A stretch of 42,909 nt of DNA, from assembly GCA_018607725.1 (NCBI GenBank), contig JABBAY010000194.1, positions 1-42,909 on the forward strand. Direction: 5' to 3'. Under the pieces are notes generated by a model. That model was not told the origin of the DNA, made no database searches, and worked only from the letters and a program-made list of their open reading frames with translations. Below, one piece after another: positions 15,837-24,878 of this stretch. The DNA is from K189A clade bacterium (lineage in GTDB: Bacteria > Pseudomonadota > Gammaproteobacteria > Pseudomonadales > Azotimanducaceae). A program made the position numbers and the translations under genes. Numbering within the stretch: position 1 is the first letter of the stretch; each line of letters starts with the position of its first letter.

Positions 15837-17036
15837 ATGATCACTGAAACAGTCATTACACGGTTTCTGCGCCTAGAGGCTTCAAGTGGTATCCTGTTGT
15901 TGATCGCGGCCGCGCTTGCCATGCTGGCAGAGAATTCCTTCGCCAGCGCCTATTATGAAGCACTGTTAGACCTACCGGTTCAGATTCGCATTGGTGATTT
16001 TGAAATTGCCAAGCCGCTGTTGTTGTGGATCAATGATGGTCTAATGGCGATCTTCTTCTTTCTGATTGGCCTGGAGGTGAAGCGCGAAGTGCTGCATGGC
16101 GAGTTGTCCGATCCGGCAAGGGTTGTCTTGCCCATTGTCGGTGCAGCCGGTGGCATGATGATTCCAGCGCTCATCTATGCCTGGGTGAACTGGGGGAATC
16201 CGGTGGCGATGAACGGTTGGGCCATACCGTCGGCCACTGATATCGCTTTCGCGCTCGCCGTATTGGCCCTGGTGGGCAGTAATGTACCCGCCTCGCTGAA
16301 GCTGTTTTTGATGGCGTTGGCGATTGCCGATGACTTAGGGGCTATTATTATCATCGCGCTGTTTTATACCAGTCAACTGTCTGTTCTGTCGCTGCTGGTG
16401 GCTGCCTTGGCGGTGCTGGGATTGTTCGTGCTTAACCGCCGTGGGGTTCTATCATTGGTGCCGTACCTGCTGGTAGGTCTGGTGCTCTGGGTGGCAGTCT
16501 TAAAATCTGGAGTTCATGCAACTCTCGCCGGTGTCCTGGTTGCCATGTTCATTCCCTATCGCAAAGCCCCAGGGCAGGAATTGACGCAACTCGAGCGTCT
16601 TGAGGATGATCTGCATCCCGCAGTTGTGTATGGCATCCTGCCATTATTCGCCTTTGCCAATACGGGTATATCCTTCGCCGGGCTGACCCTGCAATCATTG
16701 CTGGAGCCAGTGCCGCTGGGGATTGCCCTTGGGTTGTTTCTGGGTAATCAGGTTGGAGTCATGGGTTTTTGCTGGGTCGCCATCAAGCTGGGGTTAGCGC
16801 GTCTGCCTTCCGGGGCTAACTGGCTGCACATGTACGGTATTTCCTGCCTATGTGGTATAGGTTTTACGATGAGTTTGTTTATCAGCTCCCTGGCCTTTGA
16901 AGCATCCGGTAGCGGCACCATGATCAATGATCGACTGGGCATTCTGGTGGGCTCCATGGCGGCGGCGCTTCTGGGATTTGTGGTGCTGAAGCTCGCAGGT
17001 AGGCCTGTGGCAGCCGCGACACCGGTCACTGGTTAA
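15837..17036 (+). CDS. nhaA: NhaA-type sodium/proton antiporter
   Basis: This inner-membrane antiporter expels one Na+ in exchange for two H+, serving salt and alkaline-pH tolerance. The 399-aa length is typical. The paired aspartates of the ion site are present as Asp165-Asp166 in ALAIADDLGAI, and Asp135 in PSATDIAFALA matches Asp133 of E. coli NhaA. The KSGVHATLAG segment carries the His linked to pH response in E. coli. The ATG at 15837 follows GGGTAGAG. It is a single gene between the T8 array and the monooxygenase gene. An NhaC-type antiporter is also encoded in this window. Confidence 0.97.
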   Translation: MITETVITRFLRLEASSGILLLIAAALAMLAENSFASAYYEALLDLPVQIRIGDFEIAKPLLLWINDGLMAIFFFLIGLEVKREVLHGELSDPARVVLPIVGAAGGMMIPALIYAWVNWGNPVAMNGWAIPSATDIAFALAVLALVGSNVPASLKLFLMALAIADDLGAIIIIALFYTSQLSVLSLLVAALAVLGLFVLNRRGVLSLVPYLLVGLVLWVAVLKSGVHATLAGVLVAMFIPYRKAPGQELTQLERLEDDLHPAVVYGILPLFAFANTGISFAGLTLQSLLEPVPLGIALGLFLGNQVGVMGFCWVAIKLGLARLPSGANWLHMYGISCLCGIGFTMSLFISSLAFEASGSGTMINDRLGILVGSMAAALLGFVVLKLAGRPVAAATPVTG

Positions 17037-17154
17037 GCGCGGATTTGCCCTTAATATCCAGTAATCTAGTGGGGTAGTGCCAGACCCGGTTTTTTTCAGT
17101 ACACTCAAGCAGGTCTGAAGAGACATTAAGATTAGCTAACGAGGGCAAGCGCGC

Positions 17155-18987
17155 ATGAATATTGATCCGAGCATTCAATCATTACTTGGTGATCTCGATT
17201 TTGATCCTGATGCCCTGAAGGCGAAATACCTTGCGGAACGTGACAAGCGCATACGTTCCGATGGCAGCGACCAGTATCAGGAGGTCACTGCCGAATTTTC
17301 TCGTTACGTTCACGATCCTTATGTGGAACCTGGATTTACCCGCGAACCCCTGTTTGATGAAGTGGAAGTGGCGATTATCGGTGGCGGGTTCGGTGGCTTG
17401 TTGGCTGGGGCTCGAATTCGAGAGGCGGGCTTTACGGATATCCGCATGATCGAAGGTGCTGGCGACGTTGGTGGTACCTGGTACTGGAATCGCTACCCAG
17501 GTGCCATGTGCGATGTTGAATCCTACTGCTACCTGCCTTTGCTCGAAGAGATGGGTTACATCCCGAAGCATAAATATTCCTTTGCGCCTGAAATTTTTGC
17601 TCACAGTCAAAATATAGCGCGGCACTTCAATCTATATGACAACGCCTGTTTTCAAACCAATGTGACCTCCATGACGTGGGATGAAGTCGGCGGCCACTGG
17701 ATCATCTGCACCGATCGTGGTGATCGTATGAAAGCCCGTTATGTCGCCATGGCCAATGGCCCGCTGAATCGGCCGAAGTTGCCAGGGATTGAGGGTATTA
17801 ACGAATTCAAGGGATTTACGTTTCATACCAGCCGTTGGGACTATGACTATACCGGCGGTGATTCCTTTGGCAATCTGACTGGTCTGGCGGATAAACGGGT
17901 CGGTATCATCGGTACCGGCGCCACCGCCGTCCAGTGTATTCCCCATCTTGGTGAGTCGGCGAAGGAGCTGTATGTCTTCCAGCGCACGCCCTCGTCGGTG
18001 GATGTTCGTAATAATGCAGAAACCGATCCTGAATGGGCTGCGTCGCTTGCGCCAGGTTGGCAGCAAGACCGCATGGATAACTTTAATGTTCTGGTCAGCG
18101 GTGGCGATCAGGAGGTTGATCTGGTCAGTGATGGCTGGACCGATATTATGCGGAAACTCACGGGCATCGCGGCCAAGCATGCGAGTCGCGAATTGGGTCG
18201 GCGGCTCACCAAAGTTGAGCGCGCCCAGCTCATGGAGTTGGCGGACTATCGAAAAATGAACCAAGTGCGGCAGCGCGCCGCAGAGCTGGTGGCGGATCCC
18301 ACCACGGCTGAAGCGCTGAAACCCTGGTATCGACAATTCTGTAAACGCCCGTGCTTTCATGATGAGTACCTGCAAACCTACAACCGCCCCAATGCCACCT
18401 TGGTTGATACCCAAGGCAAAGGTGTCGATCGTCTGACGGCTAACGGTGTCGTCGTTAATGGCAAGGAGTACGAAGTCGATTGTCTGGTATTCGCCACGGG
18501 TTTTGAGGTGGGAACCTCGTACACGCGGCGGTCGGGATACGATATCATCGGTCGCGATGGCAAGGCGCTTAGTGAACACTGGGATGATGGCTTGCGAACC
18601 TTTCATGGCTTGCAAAGTCATGGCTTTCCAAACTGTTTTTTCATGGGTTTTGTACAGACCGCAGTGACAGTCAACGTGCCCCACGCATTGAATGAACAAG
18701 CCCAGCATGTAGCCTACATTCTGGCCGAGACCCGCGCGCGGGGTCAGACAGTCGTGGAAGCCAACGCAACGGCAGAAGCGCAATACGTTAATGAAGTGCA
18801 TAGTATGGCCCGCGTGGGTGCGCGGTTTTACGAGGAATGTACGCCGGGTTACTACAACAGCGAAGGCGACTCAGCGAACAAGAGTGGCTTCTTTTCTGAC
18901 ATGTATGGCGGCGGCTCCATCAAGTTTTTTCGCATGTTGAAGGATTGGCGAGCACAGGGCGAGATGACCGGGCTAACAACCCGATGA
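17155..18987 (+). CDS. flavin-containing monooxygenase, Baeyer-Villiger type
   Basis: These FAD- and NADPH-dependent enzymes insert oxygen next to a ketone, making an ester or lactone. The 610-aa protein has the FAD loop GGGFGG (residues 76-81), the type-I fingerprint F-x-G-x3-H-x3-W-D as FKGFTFHTSRWD (Phe218, Gly220, His224, Trp228), and a second nucleotide loop GTGATA (253-258) for NADPH. DVGGTWYWNRYPGAMCDVES is the standard active-site region. The extra N-terminal stretch of about 70 residues before the FAD loop is typical of the longer steroid- or cycloketone-type enzymes. GAGGG precedes the ATG. A lipocalin and an esterase gene follow, which fits oxidation to an ester and then hydrolysis. 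The substrate is unknown. Confidence 0.93.
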   Translation: MNIDPSIQSLLGDLDFDPDALKAKYLAERDKRIRSDGSDQYQEVTAEFSRYVHDPYVEPGFTREPLFDEVEVAIIGGGFGGLLAGARIREAGFTDIRMIEGAGDVGGTWYWNRYPGAMCDVESYCYLPLLEEMGYIPKHKYSFAPEIFAHSQNIARHFNLYDNACFQTNVTSMTWDEVGGHWIICTDRGDRMKARYVAMANGPLNRPKLPGIEGINEFKGFTFHTSRWDYDYTGGDSFGNLTGLADKRVGIIGTGATAVQCIPHLGESAKELYVFQRTPSSVDVRNNAETDPEWAASLAPGWQQDRMDNFNVLVSGGDQEVDLVSDGWTDIMRKLTGIAAKHASRELGRRLTKVERAQLMELADYRKMNQVRQRAAELVADPTTAEALKPWYRQFCKRPCFHDEYLQTYNRPNATLVDTQGKGVDRLTANGVVVNGKEYEVDCLVFATGFEVGTSYTRRSGYDIIGRDGKALSEHWDDGLRTFHGLQSHGFPNCFFMGFVQTAVTVNVPHALNEQAQHVAYILAETRARGQTVVEANATAEAQYVNEVHSMARVGARFYEECTPGYYNSEGDSANKSGFFSDMYGGGSIKFFRMLKDWRAQGEMTGLTTR

Positions 18988-19069
18988 GTGCGATTCGGCG
19001 AGATGTAACAGGATGATGCTTATTTTTGGCAAAAAAACTATGATCCATCGCCGCGAGTCTCGCGTGTTG

Positions 19070-19597
19070 ATGAAAAAATGGACAAAAGCCCTACTGTCGG
19101 GGGTGCTATTAATGAACCTCCTCGCGTGTAGTCATAACCCGACTGAACCCCTTGCTACCGTGGCCCATGTCGATCTGGACAGGTTCATGGGTGATTGGTT
19201 TGTCGTCGCGACGATTCCGACGCTGTTTGAAAAGGGCCTGTTTAACCCGGTAGAGCATTATGCGCGAAACGCCGACGGATCGATCAAAATTACCTTCAGT
19301 TATCGTCGAGGCAGTCTGACTGCGCCCAAGCAGCAGATTACCGCGACGGGTTTTATCCAGAACAGCGTTACGAATGCAACTTGGGCGATGCAGCCCTTTT
19401 GGCCCATCAAAGCCGAATACTTGGTAATCTATCTGCAAGATGACCAGTTCACCATTATTGGCCGCAGTAAGCGTGACTACCTATGGATTATGGCGCGCGA
19501 TGCACACATAGCGCCGCAGGAGTTAGCTGCTCTGGTCGATCGTGCTGTGGCCCTCGGTTACCCTCGCGAAAAAATTCAACTGCCGGTCCAGCCTTAG
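19070..19597 (+). CDS. blc: outer-membrane lipoprotein, bacterial lipocalin (Blc type)
   Basis: Bacterial lipocalins are lipoproteins that bind fatty acids or lysophospholipids at the outer membrane. From ATG 19070 the protein is 175 aa and begins with a lipoprotein signal (MKKWTKALLSGVLLMNLLAC, Cys20 in the LLAC lipobox). The lipocalin signature follows as RFMGDWFVVATIP, and the C-terminal hallmark is FTIIGRSKRDYLWIMAR. An upstream ATG at 19013 would put 19 residues before the signal and has little support. The gene lies 82 bp after the monooxygenase gene and may be cotranscribed with it. Confidence 0.92.
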   Translation: MKKWTKALLSGVLLMNLLACSHNPTEPLATVAHVDLDRFMGDWFVVATIPTLFEKGLFNPVEHYARNADGSIKITFSYRRGSLTAPKQQITATGFIQNSVTNATWAMQPFWPIKAEYLVIYLQDDQFTIIGRSKRDYLWIMARDAHIAPQELAALVDRAVALGYPREKIQLPVQP

Positions 19598-19635
19598 GGT
19601 TTAATTGCTAGTTCGGCGATAAAGTAGGCGATGAT

Positions 19636-19890
19636 ATGCCCGATATTGATTTTACTAAAGCCGAAAAAGAGCTGCTGGCGCGGAAAATTCAGCTATATTT
19701 CAGTGAAGAATTGCATCAGGAGTTGGGTCAGTTCGATGCCCAATTTATGCTCGATTTTTTCTCTGAAGCATTTGGTAACTACTATTATAATCGTGGTCTT
19801 TACGACGCGCAGGCATTGTTTCAGAGTCGGGTCGACGCGATTGGTGAGGCGATATGCGAGCTCGAAAGGCCCACTGAATATATTCGTTAG
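19636..19890 (+). CDS. DUF2164 family protein
   Basis: This 84-aa protein has the run KIQLYFSEELHQELGQFDAQ, then MLDFFSEAFGNYYYNRGLYD and an Ala-Gln tail, as in DUF2164, a small cytoplasmic family of unknown function found mainly in Proteobacteria. The predicted structure is mostly helical, with no membrane segment and no Cys. AGG sits shortly before the ATG at 19636; an out-of-frame ATG at 19631 is just upstream. The gene follows the lipocalin gene by 38 bp. Confidence 0.85.
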   Translation: MPDIDFTKAEKELLARKIQLYFSEELHQELGQFDAQFMLDFFSEAFGNYYYNRGLYDAQALFQSRVDAIGEAICELERPTEYIR

Positions 19891-19988
19891 GTTAGGCTGG
19901 AAAGAATGCTGGCATGGGAATTCTTGAATATGGCATGATCTGGGCTTGCGTGTGGCAAGACGCGTCGTGACTAACTGTGGGGAAATAC

Positions 19989-21200
19989 ATGAGAATAGAA
20001 CCTGAAAAGGCTGGTCTTGCAGCAGATCGTCTCGAGTGGATCACCGATCATATCAAGCGCAACTACATCGACGCGCAAAAAATTGCTGGTTGCCAGGTAT
20101 TGGTAGGGCGTCACGGCCATGCTGGCTATTTCCGTAGTTTTGGCCAAATGGATATCGAACGTGATAAACCGATGACAGACGATGCTATCTTCAGAATTTA
20201 CTCCATGAGCAAACCGATCACCTCGATAGCGCTGATGCAGCTTTACGAACGAGGTTACTTCCAATTGAATGATCCTGTGTCTCGTTATATTCCCGAGTGG
20301 GCTGACCAAAAGGTCTGGGTCGCCGGTGAAGGTGTCGACATGCGTACCAAGTCTCCCAATCAGCCAATGACCATGCGCCATGTCTTGACCCACAGCGGCG
20401 GTTTGACCTATGGCACCACATCGCATCCAGTCGACAAAGTCTATCGACAGCTGAAGGTGAATCGAGGCGCGGGTGAAACGATCACGAGCTTTATCGAAAA
20501 GCTCGCGAGCGTACCATTACGTTATGAGCCTGGTGAACAGTGGTTGTATTCATTGTCCACCGATGTCTGCGGCGCGCTAGTGGAAATCATCTCCGGCCAG
20601 CCATTTGATGAATACCTGGATGAGCACATCTTTAAGCCACTCGGCATGCAGGACACCAGTTTCTGGGTGGCTGCAGACAAGCAATCACGTTTCACGGCGA
20701 ACTATAGCCGCAATAAAGACAAGAGTCTGCGCTTGATTGATGACCCGCAAGCTAGCAACTATCTGATTAAGCCCAGTTTTTTCTCTGGCGGTGGTGGTCT
20801 GACTGGGACAATCAAAGATTACTATCGCTTTACCGAAATGCTGCGTTGTGGCGGCGAGCTTGAGGGGGTTCGTATCATCGGTTCACGAACATTGGCCATG
20901 ATGCATATGAATCATCTCAAAGATGGGCAGGATCTGACCCAGATGGCGATTGGCAGCTTTTCCGAGACCGCCTACGAAGGTGTTGGTTTTGGTTTAGGGT
21001 TTGCCACAACGCTTGGCCAGGTCGCGACTGGCGGTCCAAGTTCAGGAGACTACTATTGGGGTGGTGCCGCTTCAACGATTTTTTGGGTTGATCCGGTGGA
21101 GGACTTATCGGTGATTTTCATGACGCAGTTAATGCCATCTAACACTTTTAATTTTCGCGGCCAACTTAAAAATATCATCTATGGTGCCATCGCGGATTGA
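19989..21200 (+). CDS. serine beta-lactamase-fold esterase (family VIII type)
   Basis: This 403-aa serine hydrolase shares the class C beta-lactamase fold. The active-site set is visible: Ser72-x-x-Lys75 in RIYSMSKPI, Tyr187 in WLYSLSTDVCG, and WGGAAS (Trp357) in place of the KTG box, as in esterases of family VIII rather than true beta-lactamases. HVLTHSGGLTYG is the usual structural motif. There is no signal peptide, so the enzyme is probably cytoplasmic. The ATG at 19989 has GGGGA at a good distance and is preferred to the GTG at 19977. It closes the monooxygenase-lipocalin-DUF2164 run and could hydrolyse the ester made by the monooxygenase (inference). Confidence 0.9.
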   Translation: MRIEPEKAGLAADRLEWITDHIKRNYIDAQKIAGCQVLVGRHGHAGYFRSFGQMDIERDKPMTDDAIFRIYSMSKPITSIALMQLYERGYFQLNDPVSRYIPEWADQKVWVAGEGVDMRTKSPNQPMTMRHVLTHSGGLTYGTTSHPVDKVYRQLKVNRGAGETITSFIEKLASVPLRYEPGEQWLYSLSTDVCGALVEIISGQPFDEYLDEHIFKPLGMQDTSFWVAADKQSRFTANYSRNKDKSLRLIDDPQASNYLIKPSFFSGGGGLTGTIKDYYRFTEMLRCGGELEGVRIIGSRTLAMMHMNHLKDGQDLTQMAIGSFSETAYEGVGFGLGFATTLGQVATGGPSSGDYYWGGAASTIFWVDPVEDLSVIFMTQLMPSNTFNFRGQLKNIIYGAIAD

Positions 21201-21203
21201 TGG

Positions 21204-22043
21204 TTAGCTAAGCGCGGTGATGGATTCAAGCGCTGCCAATGTAGTAACGCAGTCAGCTTCTAGCTTGACTGAAAATAAATCGTCGGCTCGGGTTTTGCCC
21301 TGATTAATGGCGGCAATGGGTAGGCCATTTCGATGGGCGTGGCGGCAGAAGCGAAACCCGGAAAAGACCGTGAGCGACGAGCCGACAACCAGCAGTCCAT
21401 CTGCCTGGTCGAGTTGCGAAAAAATGGACTCAACTGTTGTTTTTGGCACAGCACCGCCGAAGAACACAACATTCGGTTTGAGTATGCCGCCGCAGCGCTC
21501 GCAGTCAGGTACCTTAAGCTCTCGAGTCAACTGCTCTTCTACGTCGGCATCACCATCAGGAGCATGTTCTAAGGCTATGGGTGCGCTGATGCTGTTAGCC
21601 AAAAGCAATCGCTGCTGCATGGCGTCACGTTCGATAACCTGGTGACAGGCTAGGCAGATAACCTGGTCTAGGCGACCATGAAGATCGACAACGTTCTGAT
21701 GGCCAGCCTGCTGATGCAGTCGGTCGACATTCTGAGTGACGAGCATGCTGATTTGGTTGCGAGCCTCCATGGCGGCGAGAACTCGGTGAGCGGCGTTGGG
21801 CTGAGCCAGACTGACCAGAGGCCAACCCGCCAAACTGCGTGCCCAGTAACGTCTCCTGGAGGCCGCCAGATTGATAAAGTCAGCATGCTGTATAGGCTGA
21901 TTGCGTTGCCACTCGCCACTATCGTTACGGTAGGTTGGAATGCCGGATGGTGCGCTGCAGCCTGCGCCGGTGATCACTAACAAGCGTGGGTGCAGGGCAA
22001 TAAACGCGGCAAGAGATTTTAAGATAGGCGGGTCGATGCTCAT
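21204..22043 (-). CDS. Sir2-family NAD-dependent protein deacylase (sirtuin)
   Basis: Sirtuins remove acyl groups from lysines using NAD+. The protein is 279 aa from ATG 22043. Motifs are VITGAGCSAPSGIPTYRN (NAD binding), TQNVDRLHQQAG, catalytic His122 in VDLHGRLDQ, and two Cys pairs for zinc (Cys130/Cys133 and Cys181/Cys184). The tail VGSSLTVFSGF matches the NAD-binding GSSL region. The IPTYRN sequence resembles SIRT4-like class II enzymes. The start codon overlaps the stop of the upstream MFS gene as ATGA (22040-22043), so translation is probably coupled. An upstream in-frame GTG at 22082 is less likely. Confidence 0.93.
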   Translation of the reverse strand: MSIDPPILKSLAAFIALHPRLLVITGAGCSAPSGIPTYRNDSGEWQRNQPIQHADFINLAASRRRYWARSLAGWPLVSLAQPNAAHRVLAAMEARNQISMLVTQNVDRLHQQAGHQNVVDLHGRLDQVICLACHQVIERDAMQQRLLLANSISAPIALEHAPDGDADVEEQLTRELKVPDCERCGGILKPNVVFFGGAVPKTTVESIFSQLDQADGLLVVGSSLTVFSGFRFCRHAHRNGLPIAAINQGKTRADDLFSVKLEADCVTTLAALESITALS

Positions 22044-23257
22044 TGTGATAGGTGATTTTTCGGGGTGGTGTCGAGTTTCCACAGACTAGAACGAAGTGCA
22101 ACGAAGATAACCACCGTGAACATAGACACAGATGAGAATATGAGGGCTTCGGAAGGCCCTACCCACTTCACCAAGTAGCCGCTAAGCAGGGCGCCGATAG
22201 GGCCGGCGCCCATAAAGGAAAATGAATAAAAAGCCATAATGCGGGCGCGCTGATCCACTGGTGCCATTTCCTGCATGATGGTTCGTGCCATGGTCATCGC
22301 CAGGCCACCACACATTCCCCATAGAAATACACAGGCCAGCAAGGAGTAAAATCCCAAGCCCAATCCACCACAAGCCAGCGCAGTGGCACCAATACCCTGG
22401 GCGACCAGTAGCGCTCGGCCCTGCCTATGGATATCGCCGATGCGCAGCAGATACAAAATGGTCAGAACCAGGCCTAAAGCGTTAACACCATTGACCCATG
22501 ATAACTCGACCGATCCACCTTGGTAGAGTTCTCGGATGAGTAAGGGGATAGTGACGATATAGGAACCCATAAAAAAGATACCCATCGCCATATTTTGAAA
22601 TGCAACAGCGCGCAGGTAAGGGGAAGCTTTGACGGTTCGAAAACCTTCGAGGACTGACTCGATGATTTGTTTGAGTAGGTGTTCATCAACTGGGGCAGGG
22701 CGCTGGTAGGGGACCTTCAGTTTGATAAATGCCAGCATTCCGATCTGCAGGGCGGTAAATTGCAGCATAAGCATTGTCGCGGCGCCGAGTTCATCCGCAT
22801 ATGCGGCAATCAAAAAGCCGATAACCTGGATACCGAACTGAATCATGCTCGCCTGGACCACAAGACGTTGGATCTTGCCGTCAGCGACGAGCGCCAGTAG
22901 TCCGTCCCGGGCCGGGGTAACCAGCGCCTGAGCGCAACCTACGATGATGGCGAAGATGATGACACTGTTATAGGTCAGATCGCCGACTAATACGGTGATG
23001 GTCAGAAACAGCGGCGCGATGGAAGCCAATATGTGGCCGATGATGGCAATTCGTCTGCCGCCATAGTGGTCTGCCAGGCTACCACCTAGCAGCATAAAGA
23101 GCATGGCTGGTAGCATAAAAGCCATCTGCGCCAGACCGACTTTGTCAGCAGTTTCATCCAGCACCATGGTGACCATCCAGGCGAAGATCACAGATTGGAT
23201 GCCATAGGCCAGAAACCAGCTACCGGCGCCAAGAAAATAGTAATTCAGTGGTTTCAT
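22040..23257 (-). CDS. MFS transporter
   Basis: This 12-segment major facilitator carrier is about 405 aa from the ATG at 23257 (MKPLNYYFLGAGSWF), which has AGG in front; an upstream ATG at 23284 adds nine residues without a ribosome-binding site. The loop 2-3 motif is GGSLADHYGGRR. The middle loop, about residues 190-210 (YQRPAPVDEHLLKQIIESVL), is short, as in drug- or siderophore-efflux-like MFS proteins. The direction of transport and the substrate are unknown. It is cotranscribed with the sirtuin gene through an ATGA overlap. It is divergent from the NhaC gene, sharing an upstream region of about 200 bp. Confidence 0.88.
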   Translation of the reverse strand: MKPLNYYFLGAGSWFLAYGIQSVIFAWMVTMVLDETADKVGLAQMAFMLPAMLFMLLGGSLADHYGGRRIAIIGHILASIAPLFLTITVLVGDLTYNSVIIFAIIVGCAQALVTPARDGLLALVADGKIQRLVVQASMIQFGIQVIGFLIAAYADELGAATMLMLQFTALQIGMLAFIKLKVPYQRPAPVDEHLLKQIIESVLEGFRTVKASPYLRAVAFQNMAMGIFFMGSYIVTIPLLIRELYQGGSVELSWVNGVNALGLVLTILYLLRIGDIHRQGRALLVAQGIGATALACGGLGLGFYSLLACVFLWGMCGGLAMTMARTIMQEMAPVDQRARIMAFYSFSFMGAGPIGALLSGYLVKWVGPSEALIFSSVSMFTVVIFVALRSSLWKLDTTPKNHLSQ

Positions 23258-23455
23258 GTATACCTGATAGATGGAGGGCGACATGAAGTGTCTGTGGTTG
23301 GTTAGTAGTGCCCAATAGCCTTTTAATATTCATCGGCCGGTTAACGGCCTCGAAGTCGTGAGTTGAGTATATAGAAGGTTAGGGGTTGAGACCATGAATG
23401 GCCTTTTACTGAGCGAATTGGGTACACTGACCGAGAATGACTCAAAGGATCGACT

Positions 23456-24871
23456 ATGTACGAGCCTAATTGGCTGTCAATACTGCCGCCGGTATTAGCT
23501 ATTATTTTAGCCATTTCGACGCGCCAGGTTATTTTATCCTTGGGTGTGGGCATATGGATGGGTTTTTGTTTATTGGAAGGCGTGCAGCCGCTCACCGGTG
23601 TCGCTTATGCGCTTGATGGTATCGTCGCGGTGTTCAGCGATGCAGGTGATTCGAAAGTGATCATGTTTACGTTAATGATTGGTGGCCTCATTGCGACTAT
23701 CGAAAAAGTCGGTGGTGTCAGGGGTTTTATTGATTTCCTGCAGCACCGTCGTTGGGTTCGCAAAGCCAAGCATGCGCAGTGGTTGGCATTTCTCATTGGT
23801 GTTGTGGTGTTTATCGAGTCCAACATTACCTTATTAGTGGCGGGGGCTATCTCGAGACCGCTGTTTGATAAGTATAAAATCTCAAGGGAAAAGCTGGCTT
23901 ATATTATTGATTCTACTTCTGCGCCTATTTGTATTTTGATTCCCTTAAATGCCTGGGGTGCGGTTGTCATCAGCCTGTTGGCTTCCTCAGCCATTGAGAA
24001 TCCGGTTGAGGTTTTTGTGGGTGCGATCGCATTCAATTTTTATGCGCTCGCGGCGATTGGCGTGGCGGCGCTGGTAATTTGGCGTGATATTGATATCGGC
24101 CCGATGAAAGCGGCTCAGCGCCGCACCGAGAATGGGCTGATGCTCTGGCCTGGTGCCACGCCGATGGTCGATCCCGCGATCATCGGCGCCCATGAGGTTG
24201 CCAGTGACACGGATAAGGCGCGTTTCATGCTGTTACCCATCCTGGTCATGGTGGTTGGCATGCCCTTGGGTCTCTATGTGACCGGTGACGGTGATTTACG
24301 AGCAGGCTCGGGCTCCACAGCCGTCTTGTGGGCAGTCGTCGCGGCATTGACGATGGCCTGGGTGTTAGTGCTCTGGCAAGGCAAATACGGGGTGACGGAA
24401 CTCATGCAGATCTTTCTGCGTGGTGCCGGTGGCCTGCTGCCGGTGGCGGTGATCTTGCTGTTGGCATTGGCCATGGGCGATGTCGCGAGTCTGCTCGGGA
24501 CAGGTGTCTACATTGCCCAGCTAGTCCAGGACAGCTTGCCCATCTTTCTGCTCTTACCGTTACTGTTTCTGGTTTCTGCGGTGATTGCTTTCTCAATCGG
24601 TACGAGTTGGGGGACGTTTGCGATCATGATTCCACTGGCGATGCAGATCGCCTTACCGCTAGAGCTGTCGGCATCATTGTTTCTGGCTGCGGTGTTATCG
24701 GGTGCTGTGTTTGGTGACCATGCATCACCCATCAGTGATACAACGGTGGTGGCGTCAATGGCTGCGGCGACGGATCACATCGATCACGTCAGAACCCAGC
24801 TACCCTACGCCGTACTCAATGGTGGTATTGCTTTGAGCGGTTTTCTGATACTGGGTTTGGTGGCGCTATAG
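23456..24871 (+). CDS. NhaC-family Na+/H+ antiporter
   Basis: This 471-aa inner-membrane protein has about 11-12 hydrophobic segments. Family features include AIILAISTRQVILSLGVGIW near the N-terminus, FIESNITLLVAGAISRPL, APICILIPLNAWGAV, SIGTSWGTFAIMIPLA, and the C-terminal GDHASPISDTTVVASMAAA. The family exchanges Na+ (or malate/lactate together with Na+ in some members) for H+. AAGGA lies six bases before the ATG at 23456. It is a single gene, convergent with the next MFS gene with 7 bp between the stops. Together with nhaA it points to a sodium-rich habitat. Confidence 0.9.
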   Translation: MYEPNWLSILPPVLAIILAISTRQVILSLGVGIWMGFCLLEGVQPLTGVAYALDGIVAVFSDAGDSKVIMFTLMIGGLIATIEKVGGVRGFIDFLQHRRWVRKAKHAQWLAFLIGVVVFIESNITLLVAGAISRPLFDKYKISREKLAYIIDSTSAPICILIPLNAWGAVVISLLASSAIENPVEVFVGAIAFNFYALAAIGVAALVIWRDIDIGPMKAAQRRTENGLMLWPGATPMVDPAIIGAHEVASDTDKARFMLLPILVMVVGMPLGLYVTGDGDLRAGSGSTAVLWAVVAALTMAWVLVLWQGKYGVTELMQIFLRGAGGLLPVAVILLLALAMGDVASLLGTGVYIAQLVQDSLPIFLLLPLLFLVSAVIAFSIGTSWGTFAIMIPLAMQIALPLELSASLFLAAVLSGAVFGDHASPISDTTVVASMAAATDHIDHVRTQLPYAVLNGGIALSGFLILGLVAL

Positions 24872-24878
24872 GCTGCGG

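Noticed and set aside
17632-18801. 389-aa open frame antisense to the monooxygenase gene
   Set aside because: It is a shadow of a GC-rich gene; the sense frame has all flavoprotein motifs, and the antisense product matches nothing and has no ribosome-binding site.
19989-21200. True class C beta-lactamase
   Set aside because: The KTG box is replaced by WGG, and there is no signal peptide; an esterase is more likely.
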